The translations under genes were made by a program, and so were the position numbers. From NCBI GenBank assembly GCA_949357655.1, contig CASHTG010000002.1, forward strand, positions 1,240,001 to 1,304,000: a stretch of DNA of 64,000 nt. The letters are read 5' to 3'. The notes beneath the pieces are model-generated. The model made no database searches. It was not told the DNA's origin and saw only the letters and a program-made list of their open reading frames with translations. Source of the stretch: Parascedosporium putredinis (Eukaryota > Ascomycota > Sordariomycetes > Microascales > Microascaceae). Position 1 is the first letter of the stretch; the number at the start of each line of letters is the position of its first letter. Below, piece by piece: positions 11,401 through 22,811 of the stretch.

Positions 11401-12740
11401 AAGAGAAGAACCTAAAACAAAAGTAGGAGGGAGGAATAAAAAAAAGGAAGGAAAGAAAACGCACCCCCAAAAAGAGTAGACTCGTCCTGCTTGACCGCGT
11501 TTTCGAGTCGAAAACCTGCCCACGCTTCCAAATTCATCGCTCCTCACCGGGACCGCTCATGCAGCCCGAGCTCCGACTAATCATCGTCCAATGCAGCTCA
11601 CCATCAACCCTCCCCGCATGTTATTATGCGCCCCTCCTCCTGCCGGTCCCCATCCCAGGTCCTCAGCGTGAACCCATGTCACCACTCTTCACTCCATCCA
11701 CAAAGTCGAGCATGGTGGAGGGGATGTCCAAGCTGGGTCTTCTTCAAGTTAAAACCTTCCATCACGGGTGTGCTCACCAGGTCAATTTATTTCCCAAGAA
11801 TTCTCGTATTATCGCTTCCCACACACGACTTCCATCCAGGCTAGAAAGCGCCCGCTGATCAGAGATCAGAGGAGCCCTCCCCGATGAAGGGTGGGCCCCA
11901 CCAGGACAGGCTTGGCTCTCCTCTGCAGATAGTGCACAACGAGGTCGCTTTGAGAATAGTCCCTTGACGAGGTAGTATAGTCAACCGATCCGGATCGCCT
12001 CGGAGAAGCTGAGGGATGACCCCAACTGGAGGGCCAGCCAACTCGCCATACTTGTCCCTCCCGAGCTGTGATCTCCCCGTGGACGCCGCCCCAAGGTGGA
12101 TCCGGCACTGGGAGAAATCCCCGATGACGAAATATTTCCCTCTTTTGGTTGACTCAGTAGGAGGCAGGCAAGTTCGAGAGTGTTCCGAGCAAAATGGCGA
12201 TATGCAACGAGCACAGAAAGTGTGAACCGCGGGCTGGTTACGTTTTCGTGAGATGCGGTCAAGACCCCACCCGGGATTGCGAATGTCTTGGTCTAAGCCT
12301 CACGACTCTCCCGTATGCATTGCGACTTCCTCTCATGAGGCGCTCCATGAGCCAGGCATTGTCGTGCGGGCCTGGAGTTACCTTTTGCAGGACTCGGCAC
12401 GTGCCGGGTCTCGTGGGCGGTCACGCTCCACACCTACTACATAGTCCACTGACGCGGGCGGTGTCCAGTCAGGTTCCTTGACCGCATCAAAGTATCTACA
12501 CCTAGGTCTCGAAGCCGTGTTAAACACACCGTTTTACATCGCTGTCCGGGTACATGCAGACTTGTTGATAAGGATGGGCCAGGCGCGGGACCCGCTCTCT
12601 GCCTCGCGACGTTTTGCGGCCCTCTCCTTCTGGTCCAATATCATCACTTCAGCTCCTCTGGTAACTCCCTTTTCCGGCACTAGTCTCTGATGGCCACCAC
12701 CTGTTCCTTCATGGACGTCTCCCACCCTCTACTTTTCGTA

Positions 12741-12767
12741 CACGGTTCACCTTTCGGGTGAACTGTG
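12741..12767. other. 11-bp perfect stem-loop
   Basis: The arms cacggttcacc (12741-12751) and ggtgaactgtg (12757-12767) pair over 11 bp with one G.U and a five-base TTTCG loop. There is no T tract after it and no adjacent gene, so its role is unknown. Confidence 0.6.
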
Positions 12768-13656
12768 TGTGCGGCGTGTTCTGGTTCCGAAGTCACGATC
12801 GATCTCCGAGGACCTCCTCTAACTTACCATGAGCGCGTCACCTCGTGGAATACCGCGCCATAGCTCTCCCCTGATGTCAATCACCCTGCTGAGATGTTTT
12901 CTTTTCACGTCATCGACTTCCCTCTGGCCATCAAGTGATGTCTCGGGCAAGGGTGGGTGGCGCCGCTCTGAGGCCAAAAGGGGGTGATGTGAGTCGCCTT
13001 AAGCTACTAGTGTAGTGGCACGCACCAGCCGGGAAACGTCAGAGAAGATGCACTGCCAGGCGCTGGCTGTGGCTGATTCAACCCCCATGTCCCACGTTTT
13101 ACGTACCGCATATGTTTGCATCAACATCTCGCATCTTTTAACCAGCCTCGTGAGCCTCGCGCCCCTGCCGGTGTCCATGTGCCCGGAGTAGACATGCAAG
13201 TGGTTACCACCCGCCCCCGAGGAACACTGGAAGTATGAGGCGGAATTTGCTTGACTGACGTTTCCATTACGACATCGTACCGCGGCGCGATGGATTCCCG
13301 ATATCTTTGATGACCTTGTCAGCCTCGTGGACTCTGGAATCGTCTCAGCTTGTATCATCTATCCCCACATAAAGGAGGCTTTTACTACGTACCAAAGGCC
13401 AACTATGAGCAAAAGCACGCTTACTAGTGCCATCTCCGTTCACCCCTGAGACTTGTAGCGTTAAAAGGAATCATTTTCCCGTTACTTCGCCTGGAATTCC
13501 CGAGGCTAGGACCGAGCCGTAGTTCGACCAGGTTCTGAATCTTCCCGTTTTTTATCGTGTCCATCTTGAAGCCTCGTTTTGACGGCTACCCCGGAACGCC
13601 CTTAACCCTTGCCCGCGTCTGTATCTGCAGGCATGTGCCTGTCTTTGTTTGTTTGT

Positions 13657-13736
13657 CTGTGTGTGTGTGTGTGTGTATGGGTGTATGGTGTGTATGGTGT
13701 GTGTGTGAGTGCGTGTGTGCGTGTGTGCGTGTGTGT
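13657..13736. repeat. Imperfect (GT)n microsatellite, about 80 bp
   Basis: GT repeat with ATGG and GC interruptions, preceded by TTTG repeats. Confidence 0.9.
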
Positions 13737-14407
13737 CACCCCTCCCTCGGGTTTTAGTGAAAACAGGGATGGAGCCTCCATATTTAAGCATCTCGATTAA
13801 CCAGTAGCCTCCCGTTTGGGGCCGGCTGACCACCGTCTCCCACACCCTCCTTTCCGCATTTGCTTCCAAACAAGCAGTCTTATCCCATTCCTCCCGAACG
13901 TACACCTGTCGTCCTCCCTAGCGCTTGGCCCGGCTCCCCTCGGCGACACATTTGATCTAGTTGGACTGGTCCGTGGCCTCAAACGTACACTCCTCCTGTC
14001 CTTTCTACATGGATTGGACTGCTTGCCGTTATTCTTGGATACATGTCTCCCACTCTCCCAAGCAAGTCGTGTCCACGTACTCTCTGTCCTTCGTTATCCC
14101 CTTTTCGAGAAGAAAAGGAGCCTCTGCCTAGCTTATGACTGCACGCGGGAAGAAGGTCTTTGATTGTGTAGCAGTGTAGCAGCGCTTTGAGTGTAGAACT
14201 TGTCATCTTCCGTCATCTCTTCGAGCGCGTGCCCTGCCTGCCTGTATTTTTATAGGTATCTGTTGATGCTTAGATAAATGAGACCTTGTGATCATAACTA
14301 TTCCAAAAGAATACGCTACTTTCAGGCTAACTAACATCTACCAATGGATGATCGCTTACACGTTTCCCCATCCCTTATACCCCCTGACCTCCAGCTAGCC
14401 ATAGAAG

Positions 14408-17400
14408 CTATCCAGCGGCATTCTCCCATCTCTTCCGAACTCTGTCCTCCCAATCCGCAAAACTAGACACTTGTGTCCCGATCAGTATCTCGCCTCTCCG
14501 AAGTGTCGTTCGTAGTGGTTCGACAGAGAACCAGGCGTGGTCCATCCGGCAGACTAAATCAGGGGCTCCGGCTGCGGTGGTATTCTCTTTTACTTTGATC
14601 AGGGTATTTAAACACATTTCGCAGAGCGGGTCTAGGCTTCGCGTGCAGATGTAGAACCTCTCCGTTGTCACAAGCGTGTTGAGACACTGTAGGCACACAA
14701 GTGGATGAGGCCTTGAGTAAGGTAGGAAAGGGTCGCAGGCCCGAGGCTCCTTGGCTCCGAGCTCTGGTACGCTAGCAGATCCAAGGGAGTCTTCTGCGTA
14801 CCGACGTGTGGATTGAAAGAGCGCAATCGCATCGTCAATGTCCCCAATTGCGACGAGAGCCCGGGAAAGATTCTCGAGAGCATGCGAATCATTCTGCGGT
14901 TCCTCATCATTAAGAATGGCAATGCTCTCGATGATGATAGCCGAGAGGAGGCTCTGCGCCTTTTTCGTTTGGCCCCTCTGGGCGTAGAGGAGGCCAAGAT
15001 ATAGGAGGCATCGTTCACATTGATCCCATTTAGGCGCTGCGGGAGCTCCCTGAGCTGGGTTCTGTTCAAGTGAAACCCCTGCAACTCCTCGAGCTTTCCA
15101 AGAAGGGGGCCAGCAGCGGCCGACTGCACACCAGAGGCTATGATCATCTGCTTGTATACCTGGGCGCGACTCCGCATGGATAGAGCGTACAGTGTCCTCA
15201 CGAGAACACTACCTCGAGGATGCCCACCAATAGAAGAGATCTCGTCGAGGACTGCGAGAGCTCCGATATAGTCCCGGGAAAAGAATTTCAGACTTGCCAA
15301 GGAGAGCCGAAGGTTTAGCTGGGCTCCAGTATCCTGCTTACGCTCCGTAACGTCGATAGCAATTTGATATCTGGAAATCATGGTCTCCGTCCGGCCCCGT
15401 ATGCATGCCGTCTTGGGTATAATCCACTCTGAGTCGCTAGTACCGGAAGCCTGTGCGACGAGGAAGTCGATAAGGCGGCTCTCTCCCACTTGACTTCCCG
15501 AAAGGCTGTCCATCTTATCTAGTAGTTCCATGATGAGCTCGTGACGATTGTTCCCCGCAAGGACGTCGAGGTATGCTTCTTCTGGCTCGAACTTTTCTGG
15601 TTCATAGGCATCCTTGATCGCCATCTGAAAGTATGGGATGGAATCTATCACCCGGTTGAGCTTTACCAGACATTTTGCGATCTGGAGTCGGTTAGTGTAT
15701 AGCCTCCATCGACTAAAGTCAATTTCGCGCCTTGCCGTGAACTTCCTTGACGAAATGAGGCGATTCTCAAGAACTTCACAAGTGAGATGATAGACCAATG
15801 CCCTGTCGTACTGGCGGTTCTTCATGTAACAGTACGCAATCCGCCCGCACGTCTCAACCATGTTCCCATCAAGAGGAAGTGCTCGGGTGAAGAGCTTGAG
15901 TGCCTCATCGTGGAGTCCAAGATTCAAATATGTACTGCCAACGCGCCGCAGTGAGTGGGCTGTCTCAGGCATATTCGACCAGCCAAGGGCCCTTCGCATT
16001 CTCACTCGGGGAGGGATAGACGACCATTCAAAATCTGAATCATCCCAAGTATGCCCGTCTTGGATGTAGGCTACACTGTGCACGATCTGGAAACAAGTCA
16101 TCGTCGGGATGTATTGGCCGAAGCTGGGGTCAAGCCAAGCTTGTGCATAGATTCGCCCGATGCGTTCGACCAAGCCTCCTGGTTTAGACGCTGCATGAAT
16201 GGCCCAGTCCCTGGATTCTTCGTCTAGGCCACTGAGAACCTCAGTATCGCTCATCCATCGTTGCAAGCAGTCCATGTTAGGGTCGGTGAACAGCTTGAGG
16301 CTTTCCTCCTCTTGAGTCCAGTCGAGTATACTAGGTTGGCGGGTGAGTAGCTTGTAAAGACATCTTCCAATGTACTCTTTGTCTTTCCGCGAGACTCGGG
16401 ATTTGTCGACACTGACAAGGTGCTCCTGCCAGTACCACGTCACGTACTGCCACATGGGACCGTTCCGAGGGTTTCTTCGAAACATCTTTGGCTCGACAAG
16501 AATGTGGAGGCAGGTTTTGAGCACGTGGATCCTGGCTTCCACTAGGTCGAAACCTATAGCAGGCCCTCCTGTTTTAGCCTTAACGTTGGTCGACATGTTA
16601 TCTCGCAAGAATTCCGTGATCGAGGCATGAAAGAATTGTACCGTAGTTGTCTTCTTGTTCGAATTGAAATCAACCATGGCGGGGGAAGAAAAGTCTGGAC
16701 TGGCCCAGGCGCTTGCTGGGGATCGTGAACCTGCGGGCGAGTGTGAGCGAGCTGGCGAGCGAGATGTGCTGCGTGGAGAAGCTCCCGAATCATTATGATG
16801 GTCATTATGCCGCTGTTGCAGATCGGTTGTTGTTAAGCCATCCTCTCGGTCAAGAGTGAAGAACGAAGAAAACTGCGTACGGAGCGTTTCCTCTAGATTA
16901 AAAGCCGGATCCCCAAATCTGAGTTCCAGTATGGTCTCCATCTGCTCGAGAGTAAGAGTTTGCTCCGCACAAGCAACCCATATCAGCGCCTCGTTTAGAT
17001 CCGCCGCGTGGTCTTCGGAGAGCGTAGCGGACAATTGTTCCATCATCTTGTATAGGGTTCCGTTGATCTCCCTAGGGAACTCTGCTAGGCTCTGAAGAAT
17101 CATCCGTGGGTGACTCTTGCGGTTCAAATCAGAAATCATGATACGGGCAAGGATGAACAAGCCGTCCACCTGCTTCGTCATTTTCTCGACTACCTCCTCC
17201 TTGAACCGAGGGAGGGTGCGGCGTAAAACCCGGGAGCGGCGCACCTCGTCGATGATGTAAAGCCGGACGTCTTCTGCCAAAATCTCAGGGGTGAGCTGGA
17301 TCGTTCGCAGCTGCCGACTGCTTCCATCTTCGTCTAGGTAAATCGAAACTGTTTCGGTGAGTACATTCCGGCCAATGAGGGCTATCTGTACTCGGGTCGT

Positions 17401-18842
17401 CTGGTATCGTTCCGGAAGATCGGCAAGAAGAGAAAGGAGCTCTTCAACCTCGGGTTTCTCTGCCTCGTCCACGCCGTCCAAGAATAGATAGATATTCCGG
17501 ATTCGTGTATCAGCTGTAGATGGCGTGTTGATGAGGGACCGAACGGCACTGGGGATAGTTTTGATATCGTCTCGGGATTGGAGTTTCCGTAGAATCTGCT
17601 TTCCGTAGAACGCATCGTCTTCACTTAATTGGTACGCAATGTCGCGAAGACATTGATTTACGGACCTTGTTTCTGGGTTGTTCTCACGGAAGAAAAAGTA
17701 CCCAAGGGAATGAGCTGAAGTGTCTCCTGGCTGTGATAAAAGGTCTTCCATCCACGAGATCAAGCGGGAACTAAGGTACGATTTCCCGGTGCCTAGGGTA
17801 ACAATATGAGTTAAAATAAATTTCAGGAAATCAAACAAATTCGCGTGTTGAGACGTACCCGGATTGCCGCAAATCCATAAGAATGGGAAGTCTCCATCCA
17901 CCCAGGATTTGAAAGATGGATCGTGGACGAGCCAATCTCCGGTCCCAATGGTCCTCGAGTTCTTTAACGAATTGTATCTGTCTTCAGGGTAGACGGAGGG
18001 CTCAAGTATTTCCTTGATCTTTTGACGACTAGTCAAGGCAATCTTTTCCTCGTTTCTGCACGCAGGCTTTCGAGTTCCTCAGCAAGGCGGTGCTGCAGAG
18101 AGAGGGTACGCTTGATAGAGGCTAGTGTCTCGGCCATGACCAAGCCCTCCTCGCCCTTTGTAAGGCTATCAAGCTTAGCGAGCGCTTCAGGCACTTTGCT
18201 TTCGCGGCCAAAGACCTTGCGAAAGTAGGCTTTAACCCTGCCACGATTGACCTCTTCGGTAGCTATGAGGAGAGTCTCAAAGAGGGCCGCTAATATCTGC
18301 ACGACTTTCTCACGTAGTTGGGGGACATTTCCTCCTTGATATAGAATTCAAGACGGACGGTGAAATCCTAGCAGAGTAGCGTCAGCAAACGGAGGATGCT
18401 AGGATGTTAAGGAAGTGGCAAGCAGCGTGAGCTATAGAGGAGAAAATCATACTTGAAGGCGGACAAAGAGATTGAGTATCGCATCGTACATGTCGGACAC
18501 GTCGCCGGCGGCACCCACAAGGTACATTACAGCCGAGAAGATATGCTGGCTTGGTGGGAAAACATCTTCAGCTCCGCCCGCGACGATACCGCCGATGACT
18601 TCGATGGGCTTAAGAAGGCTCCCGACGACATCGATAAGCTTGCGCTCGCGGTTGCGGAAATTTTGAAAATTTTCATTTTGGTCACGAACAAGGCGGAGGA
18701 GGGCGTTTGCCGAGGTGATGGGAGGGTTGTTGAAGTCCTTTTGGGACGGCTCTGCCGATTTAAGATACGCCTGGTAGGCATCTTCGACGAGCGACTCAAA
18801 GCGCTTCTCCAGCTCCCCGCGCGTCTCCGCAAGGGCGGTCAT
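14408..18842 (-). CDS. NLR: Goodbye-NACHT-TPR STAND protein with C-terminal Cys/His motif
   Basis: Fungal NOD-like receptor candidate, the class linked to non-self recognition and regulated cell death. Exons are 18842-18453, 18367-17859 and 17792-14408; product about 1428 aa. Residues about 1-250 match a Goodbye-type N-terminal domain (IFSAVMYLVGAAGDVSDMYD; EALAKLDSLTKGEEGLVMAE). NACHT follows, with Walker A GNPGTGKS (about 297-304), Walker B YLFLDGVDEAE (about 400), an Arg/Ser/Pro-rich insert, and a winged-helix-like FFHASITEFLRD. Degenerate TPRs include STYLNLGLHDEALKLFTRAL and QRGQTKKAQSLL. The last about 95 residues hold CLQC, YICTRSLDPLCEMC and VCRMDHAWF, a ZZ-like zinc motif. Three frame breaks each lack one base: G run 18320-18324, T run 18053-18055, C run 15076-15079. 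The last one hides the true C-terminus behind a false reading frame. The 66-nt second intron splits the P-loop. Confidence 0.88.
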
Positions 18843-20788
18843 GACAAAGGAGGTAATAGAAGGAGCCGGTGAGAGTCAAACGCAAAGGGGACATTTGCGT
18901 TTACCCGACTTTCAAAAATGATGAGGACCAGATGTCCAAAACGGTGGATTTTGTGATACGCAGTGAAGTAAAATGTTTTCAAAGGAGGCCCTCGATTATT
19001 CTTATGATCGAGAGAAACCAGGCTCCTGTTTTTGGAAACAACCAGGCCCAAGCCAGGACCGAAGCTGTGACAAATATGACAGGGATCCCAAGTGGAGGGC
19101 CTGTTGGCCTGGCCCAATGATCCTGAAGCAAGCAAACACTGCACCTTGGGACATCATTGGCGGTCCAAGCCGAAGGAATTGTGCTGGTGATCGACGAACC
19201 ACCACATATATTCTCTTCGACAGCTCGAATCGACCCCATTTGAGAGAGGAAAATTTGGGCACGACAGGTGCTATGGGGTAGAGCCACGCTGGCTTTGGAT
19301 TCCACCTGCCTGCCTAGGCTCATAGCTGAGGTGGCGAATGAACGAGGCAAGGACAGAGGAACGATTCAAACTGCGTACATGTACTTCAGGTAGATGCGTT
19401 TAAGCTCGTGCTCCGAGCAGAGGAGAGGAGTCCTTTCACAAGTTGAGAAAATGTTCAATATCCGACCCCAAAGAAAAGGAAGGGGCGGGGCAAGGGTCAA
19501 AGCCGATTTACCAAGCCCCAGGTTTCTTCTGTTCTTGCTGAAGGGGTTTGATGTTACATTTCCTGCGGGTCGTAGGGCGCTCTTTGAAGCACGGATCAAC
19601 GCCCAACGCCACCAGCGCTAAAAAGGAGGGTCCATCCATTGCCCAGGCTTTGTGTCGGTTGAACAATTGAAGAGTTTGCCCTCCCTCGTGAAGAGGTGAT
19701 TGAATTTATGGACCGAAGAGATCACGAATCTAATGGGTCCGTCAATGGGAAAAAAACAATATCAGCATTGTTCTTTCCAGAACAGGAGCGAGGTGTCGAT
19801 CTTTCAAACTTTGATGTCGTACGCGGCAATGTGAGGTTCGTCGGAGGAAGGATCGGCCCGGGGCTGATGGAAGCCTGCAGTGAGATATGGATTCGTCAAA
19901 CGACCTCGGACTCCGGTACGAATCACGAGACCACGAGACGTCAAAATCCCCAGACTACTATTTAGAAGCGCCACGCGTTTGGTCAACGAGGCCATTCCAT
20001 TGGAGCCAGCACTCCGGGTTGCATAATCAGGCTGGGATGGTCTAATTCACAGCCACTTGCAGGACAATCATTATCCAGGACACAAGGCACTCTGAGGACA
20101 TCGTGCAAAGTTCAAGTGGAGATTCTCAGACATGGCCCGGGTCCATGAATGAGATGTTCCCCTGCCTCGTGGTGCCAGGCCTGGCTGTCCAAAGCAAGTG
20201 GCAAGTAGCAGCGACCTAGGTAGACAAAAGTGGTCTTGCAAGCTGACAGAGCTTGGGGGCCCCAGCCCGGCCACAGCCTCCGAAAAGTTCATCTGATTAC
20301 ACTTTGGTGGGCTCGATTGGACATAAAGCTGCCAACCTTAAATCCGCCTTAGCTTGTGGAAGACGAAAGACCCTGACTATCGGCTAGTTCAAGTTTGATG
20401 GATGGATCAACGAAATCTGGGCAGGCCATTATTCCAAAATGCGGGAGAGCGCACATGCCGCGAATGCGCTCTCCTACGTATTCAGCAATTTCATGTGGCT
20501 AACTGAGAAATCATAATCGAACCTTTTGATAGGAGGCATAGGCAATTCTTGGCCTGTGGCTTCCGTCGCGCGTCATGGCTAAGCCACCACTCTCTACCTC
20601 AGTACACATTGATATCTCTAGTAGATGCTTCCACGCATGCCCTTACATGTATTCGGAGAGGTCCCCTTCCATTGAAACGAGTGTGTTATTTCTTATGCTT
20701 ACTAAACTCTTTAATTCGAGACTCTCATAGCGATCTTTAAAAAGTACATGTAAAAACGAAAAAAGAAAAAAAGAAAGAAATACCGTTC
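18843..20788. other. Intergenic region upstream of the NLR
   Basis: No coding sequence is supported. Contains the NLR promoter and three TACATGTA palindromes (19376, 20644, 20745). A short A-rich tract (20755-20780) lies next to the 3' end of the next gene. Confidence 0.55.
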
Positions 20789-21452
20789 TTACATGGAAAG
20801 GAGTATGGTGGCAGCAAGTAGGATGCCCACCAACAACACCCCTCCCCAAGTAACCATGGAACCCCTGTGATATTGAAGGAATGTGTATCGTCCGAATCGG
20901 TACTGTCTTGGCCTAGCATCTGGAATGCCCCCAGTAGGATAGCGGTGATTCTGTTCGTGCGTACGCCCAGAGGGATCTCGCTCCAGCAGTATCACCGGCC
21001 ATCGCCACGGATCCCGACTCCATGTTTGGGAGGATGCTACTAGTTGTCCAGTGGGTACTCATAGAACGTTCACTCCCGGTACTCGGTTCCGAGCACATAC
21101 ACGCGCCCGCGCGGTGTAGCGTTATGTAGTCATGATTCCCCCAATCTCCCGAACGCTGTAGGCAAGAAATGAAATACTCACGGCGCATCTGGGCTTTCTC
21201 GAGAGTCATCGGTCCTTCGCTCCATCTCCACTGGCGGGTGTTGGGCCGGACCGCCAACCCGTCGTTCGCCCGGTGTCTGTCCACAGGATAGTTTTGAGCC
21301 GGGCCGGGAAACACTGGAGAACGCAGAGGACTGTAGACGGGCTTTATTGTCAATTTCATCTCTCTGCGAATGCGTTCATTGTTGGAGGTTTTGGGAATCG
21401 GTTCAACTCCCCGTCTCGAAGTTGAGGGTCGAGAAATTTGCTGTTCCGACAT
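20789..21452 (-). CDS. Unrecognised small protein with a C-terminal membrane anchor
   Basis: Proposed exons are 21452-21182 and 21039-20789, 173 aa, joined by a 142-nt intron (GTGAGT donor, CTAG acceptor) that keeps frame. The N-terminal half is basic and Ser/Pro-rich (MSEQQISRPSTSRRGVEPIP; PVYSPLRSPVFPGPAQNYP). Downstream come WSRDPWRWPVILLERDPSG and an aromatic patch (RYRFGRYTFLQYHRG-like). The last about 20 residues form one hydrophobic helix (WGGVLLVGILLAATILLSM), so a tail-anchored or single-pass protein is likely. An unspliced reading also stays open for 179 codons, so the splice is an inference based on the convincing membrane segment it reaches. Family unknown. Confidence 0.5.
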
Positions 21453-21993
21453 AGTGTTAATGGTTGTAATTACTACCTCGATTCGAACACTTCTATAGGG
21501 TATTCTATCTAACCTATGTATGCTGTTGGTTTATAGTTGTAATGAAAGTGAATCGCAATATCCTCGACCTCCAGCTACAATGAACTTGGTCTCAACAAAG
21601 AGAGAGATGATATATAATGTTAACATCTTAACAAAGAGGAAAGAGATAGGTGCTCTTCTAGAGCCCTATCAGCTCTTTCATCCTATATCCTGCCAGATTA
21701 TTACCCCCGCCAAAACAAGCCATACTCGATAGGATAAAGAGAGCTTCATTCTTATTGTGTTTCATGACAAATGGAGGTCGCCTTTCTTCCCAAAAGCAGG
21801 CTTTGAATGTCTTCGGCAGCAACATTGAATCCTTTGACCGCCTGGCTTTAGTAAAGGACCTGGACCTCGACATGAAGCACACTTGAACCATAGCCAAATA
21901 AACCAACGGGCTATCTTTCTGAACAAAGGTAGAAAACTATATATAGGCATGACTTGGAACCAAAGTGAAGAGAGAAGGTCTCGTCAAGCAACT

Positions 21994-22024
<31 letters not shown>

Positions 22025-22118
22025 AACAGCCACAAGCGAGGACGACATACTATCTTGCCATTTCTTCTTCCCATCTATTTTACCAAATCCCCCGAGTATC
22101 CACGAGATCTACGCCAAG
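21453..22118. promoter_or_regulatory. Divergent promoter region between two small genes
   Basis: A 666-bp AT-richer interval with genes pointing away on both sides. It ends in a CAACAG repeat and a short leader. A frame through the repeat (starting 21965) would give a Gln run but is out of frame with the downstream gene. Confidence 0.4.
21993..22027. repeat. (CAACAG)n repeat in the leader of the 230-aa gene
   Basis: Hexanucleotide CAACAG repeated about five times, roughly 90 bases before the ATG at 22119. It encodes poly-Gln only in a frame that does not join the downstream gene. Confidence 0.8.
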
Positions 22119-22811
22119 ATGGAACAAAACGAATCTCCTTCGTACTACACTAGCCCTCCACCGAGCTTCCGAGGTATGGTATTGATCGGCAAGCATCTAC
22201 TGGACCGCTTCGCCGCCGCAGCAACCGAGCTGGAGCTTCGAATGACGGTGGAAATGGATGCTCTTCAAGTTGTCCACCATGATCGTAACATCGATGCTAT
22301 TCAGGCTAACTTAGACAGCAGAAATGCCACCGCCGAGCGTAACGAAAGGGACATCTGCGACATGCTCGGGAGTCTTGCTGATCGCTTTGAGGCGCTCGCC
22401 AAGGCGTCCACTGATTGTCGCACAAAGCTCTATTGCGAATGCCGCCTGCCTCTGCGCGAGAGTGAGAAGCCCGGGTGCGGAGGAATCGATTACGATGTCT
22501 GTGATATGGCATTGCACAAATCCTTGGAGGAGCGCGTGATTTTTCGCCCCGAGGCCACCGGCAAGACTGTGCGCCAAAGACTCAGCGCGTTCTTTCAATC
22601 TTACATTAAAACTGACCCCAAGAGTCTAGGTGAACTGCGGCACCTCTGGTCCGAGATGAAAAGGGACTTATTCTTTCGACACCAGCTCGCGCAGGAGTAT
22701 GTCAAACTCAAGGAGAAGGCCAAAGAGAAGGCGTCTATCGGCTACCACTCCAAGAACTCCAGTGCCCGCCCTGGGCCGATCAGGAGAACCACCACTGGCC
22801 TCAAAAACTAG
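22119..22811 (+). CDS. Unrecognised 230-residue intracellular protein
   Basis: One uninterrupted exon of 230 codons. No signal peptide or membrane segment. The protein starts MEQNESPSYYTSPPPSFRG, continues with amphipathic helices (about 20-100: LLDRFAAAATELELRMTVEM; RNERDICDMLGSLADRFEAL), then a short Cys-containing segment (TKLYCECRLPL; EKPGCGGIDYDVCD), more helix (QRLSAFFQSYIKTDPKSL) and a Lys/Arg-rich tail (KLKEKAKEKA; GPIRRTTTGLKN). I do not recognise the family. Its length, composition and lack of frame breaks support a real, possibly lineage-restricted gene. Confidence 0.6.
   Translation: MEQNESPSYYTSPPPSFRGMVLIGKHLLDRFAAAATELELRMTVEMDALQVVHHDRNIDAIQANLDSRNATAERNERDICDMLGSLADRFEALAKASTDCRTKLYCECRLPLRESEKPGCGGIDYDVCDMALHKSLEERVIFRPEATGKTVRQRLSAFFQSYIKTDPKSLGELRHLWSEMKRDLFFRHQLAQEYVKLKEKAKEKASIGYHSKNSSARPGPIRRTTTGLKN

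Larger units (their letters stand above)
6690..14407. other. Gene-poor interval of 7.7 kb
   Basis: No protein family is recognisable in any frame, allowing for frame breaks; the longest frames (up to about 150 codons) have unlikely composition. It includes the CCCH promoter (right of 6689), three TACATGTA palindromes (8486, 9835, 11259), a hairpin (12741-12767) and a GT microsatellite (13657-13736). Base composition is ordinary, with no obvious AT-rich RIP signature. Unannotated noncoding transcripts or fast-evolving small genes are possible. Confidence 0.55.

Noticed and set aside
6690..14407. RIP-degraded transposon island
   Set aside because: No long AT-rich stretch, terminal repeats or transposase/reverse-transcriptase fragments visible.
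14408..18842. NLR as a pseudogene
   Set aside because: Three breaks, but housekeeping genes here show the same kind and rate, and motifs are intact after one-base repair.
21965..22153. Poly-Gln N-terminal extension of the 230-aa protein
   Set aside because: The Gln frame is not the frame of the 22119 ORF and stops separately; no splice joins them convincingly.
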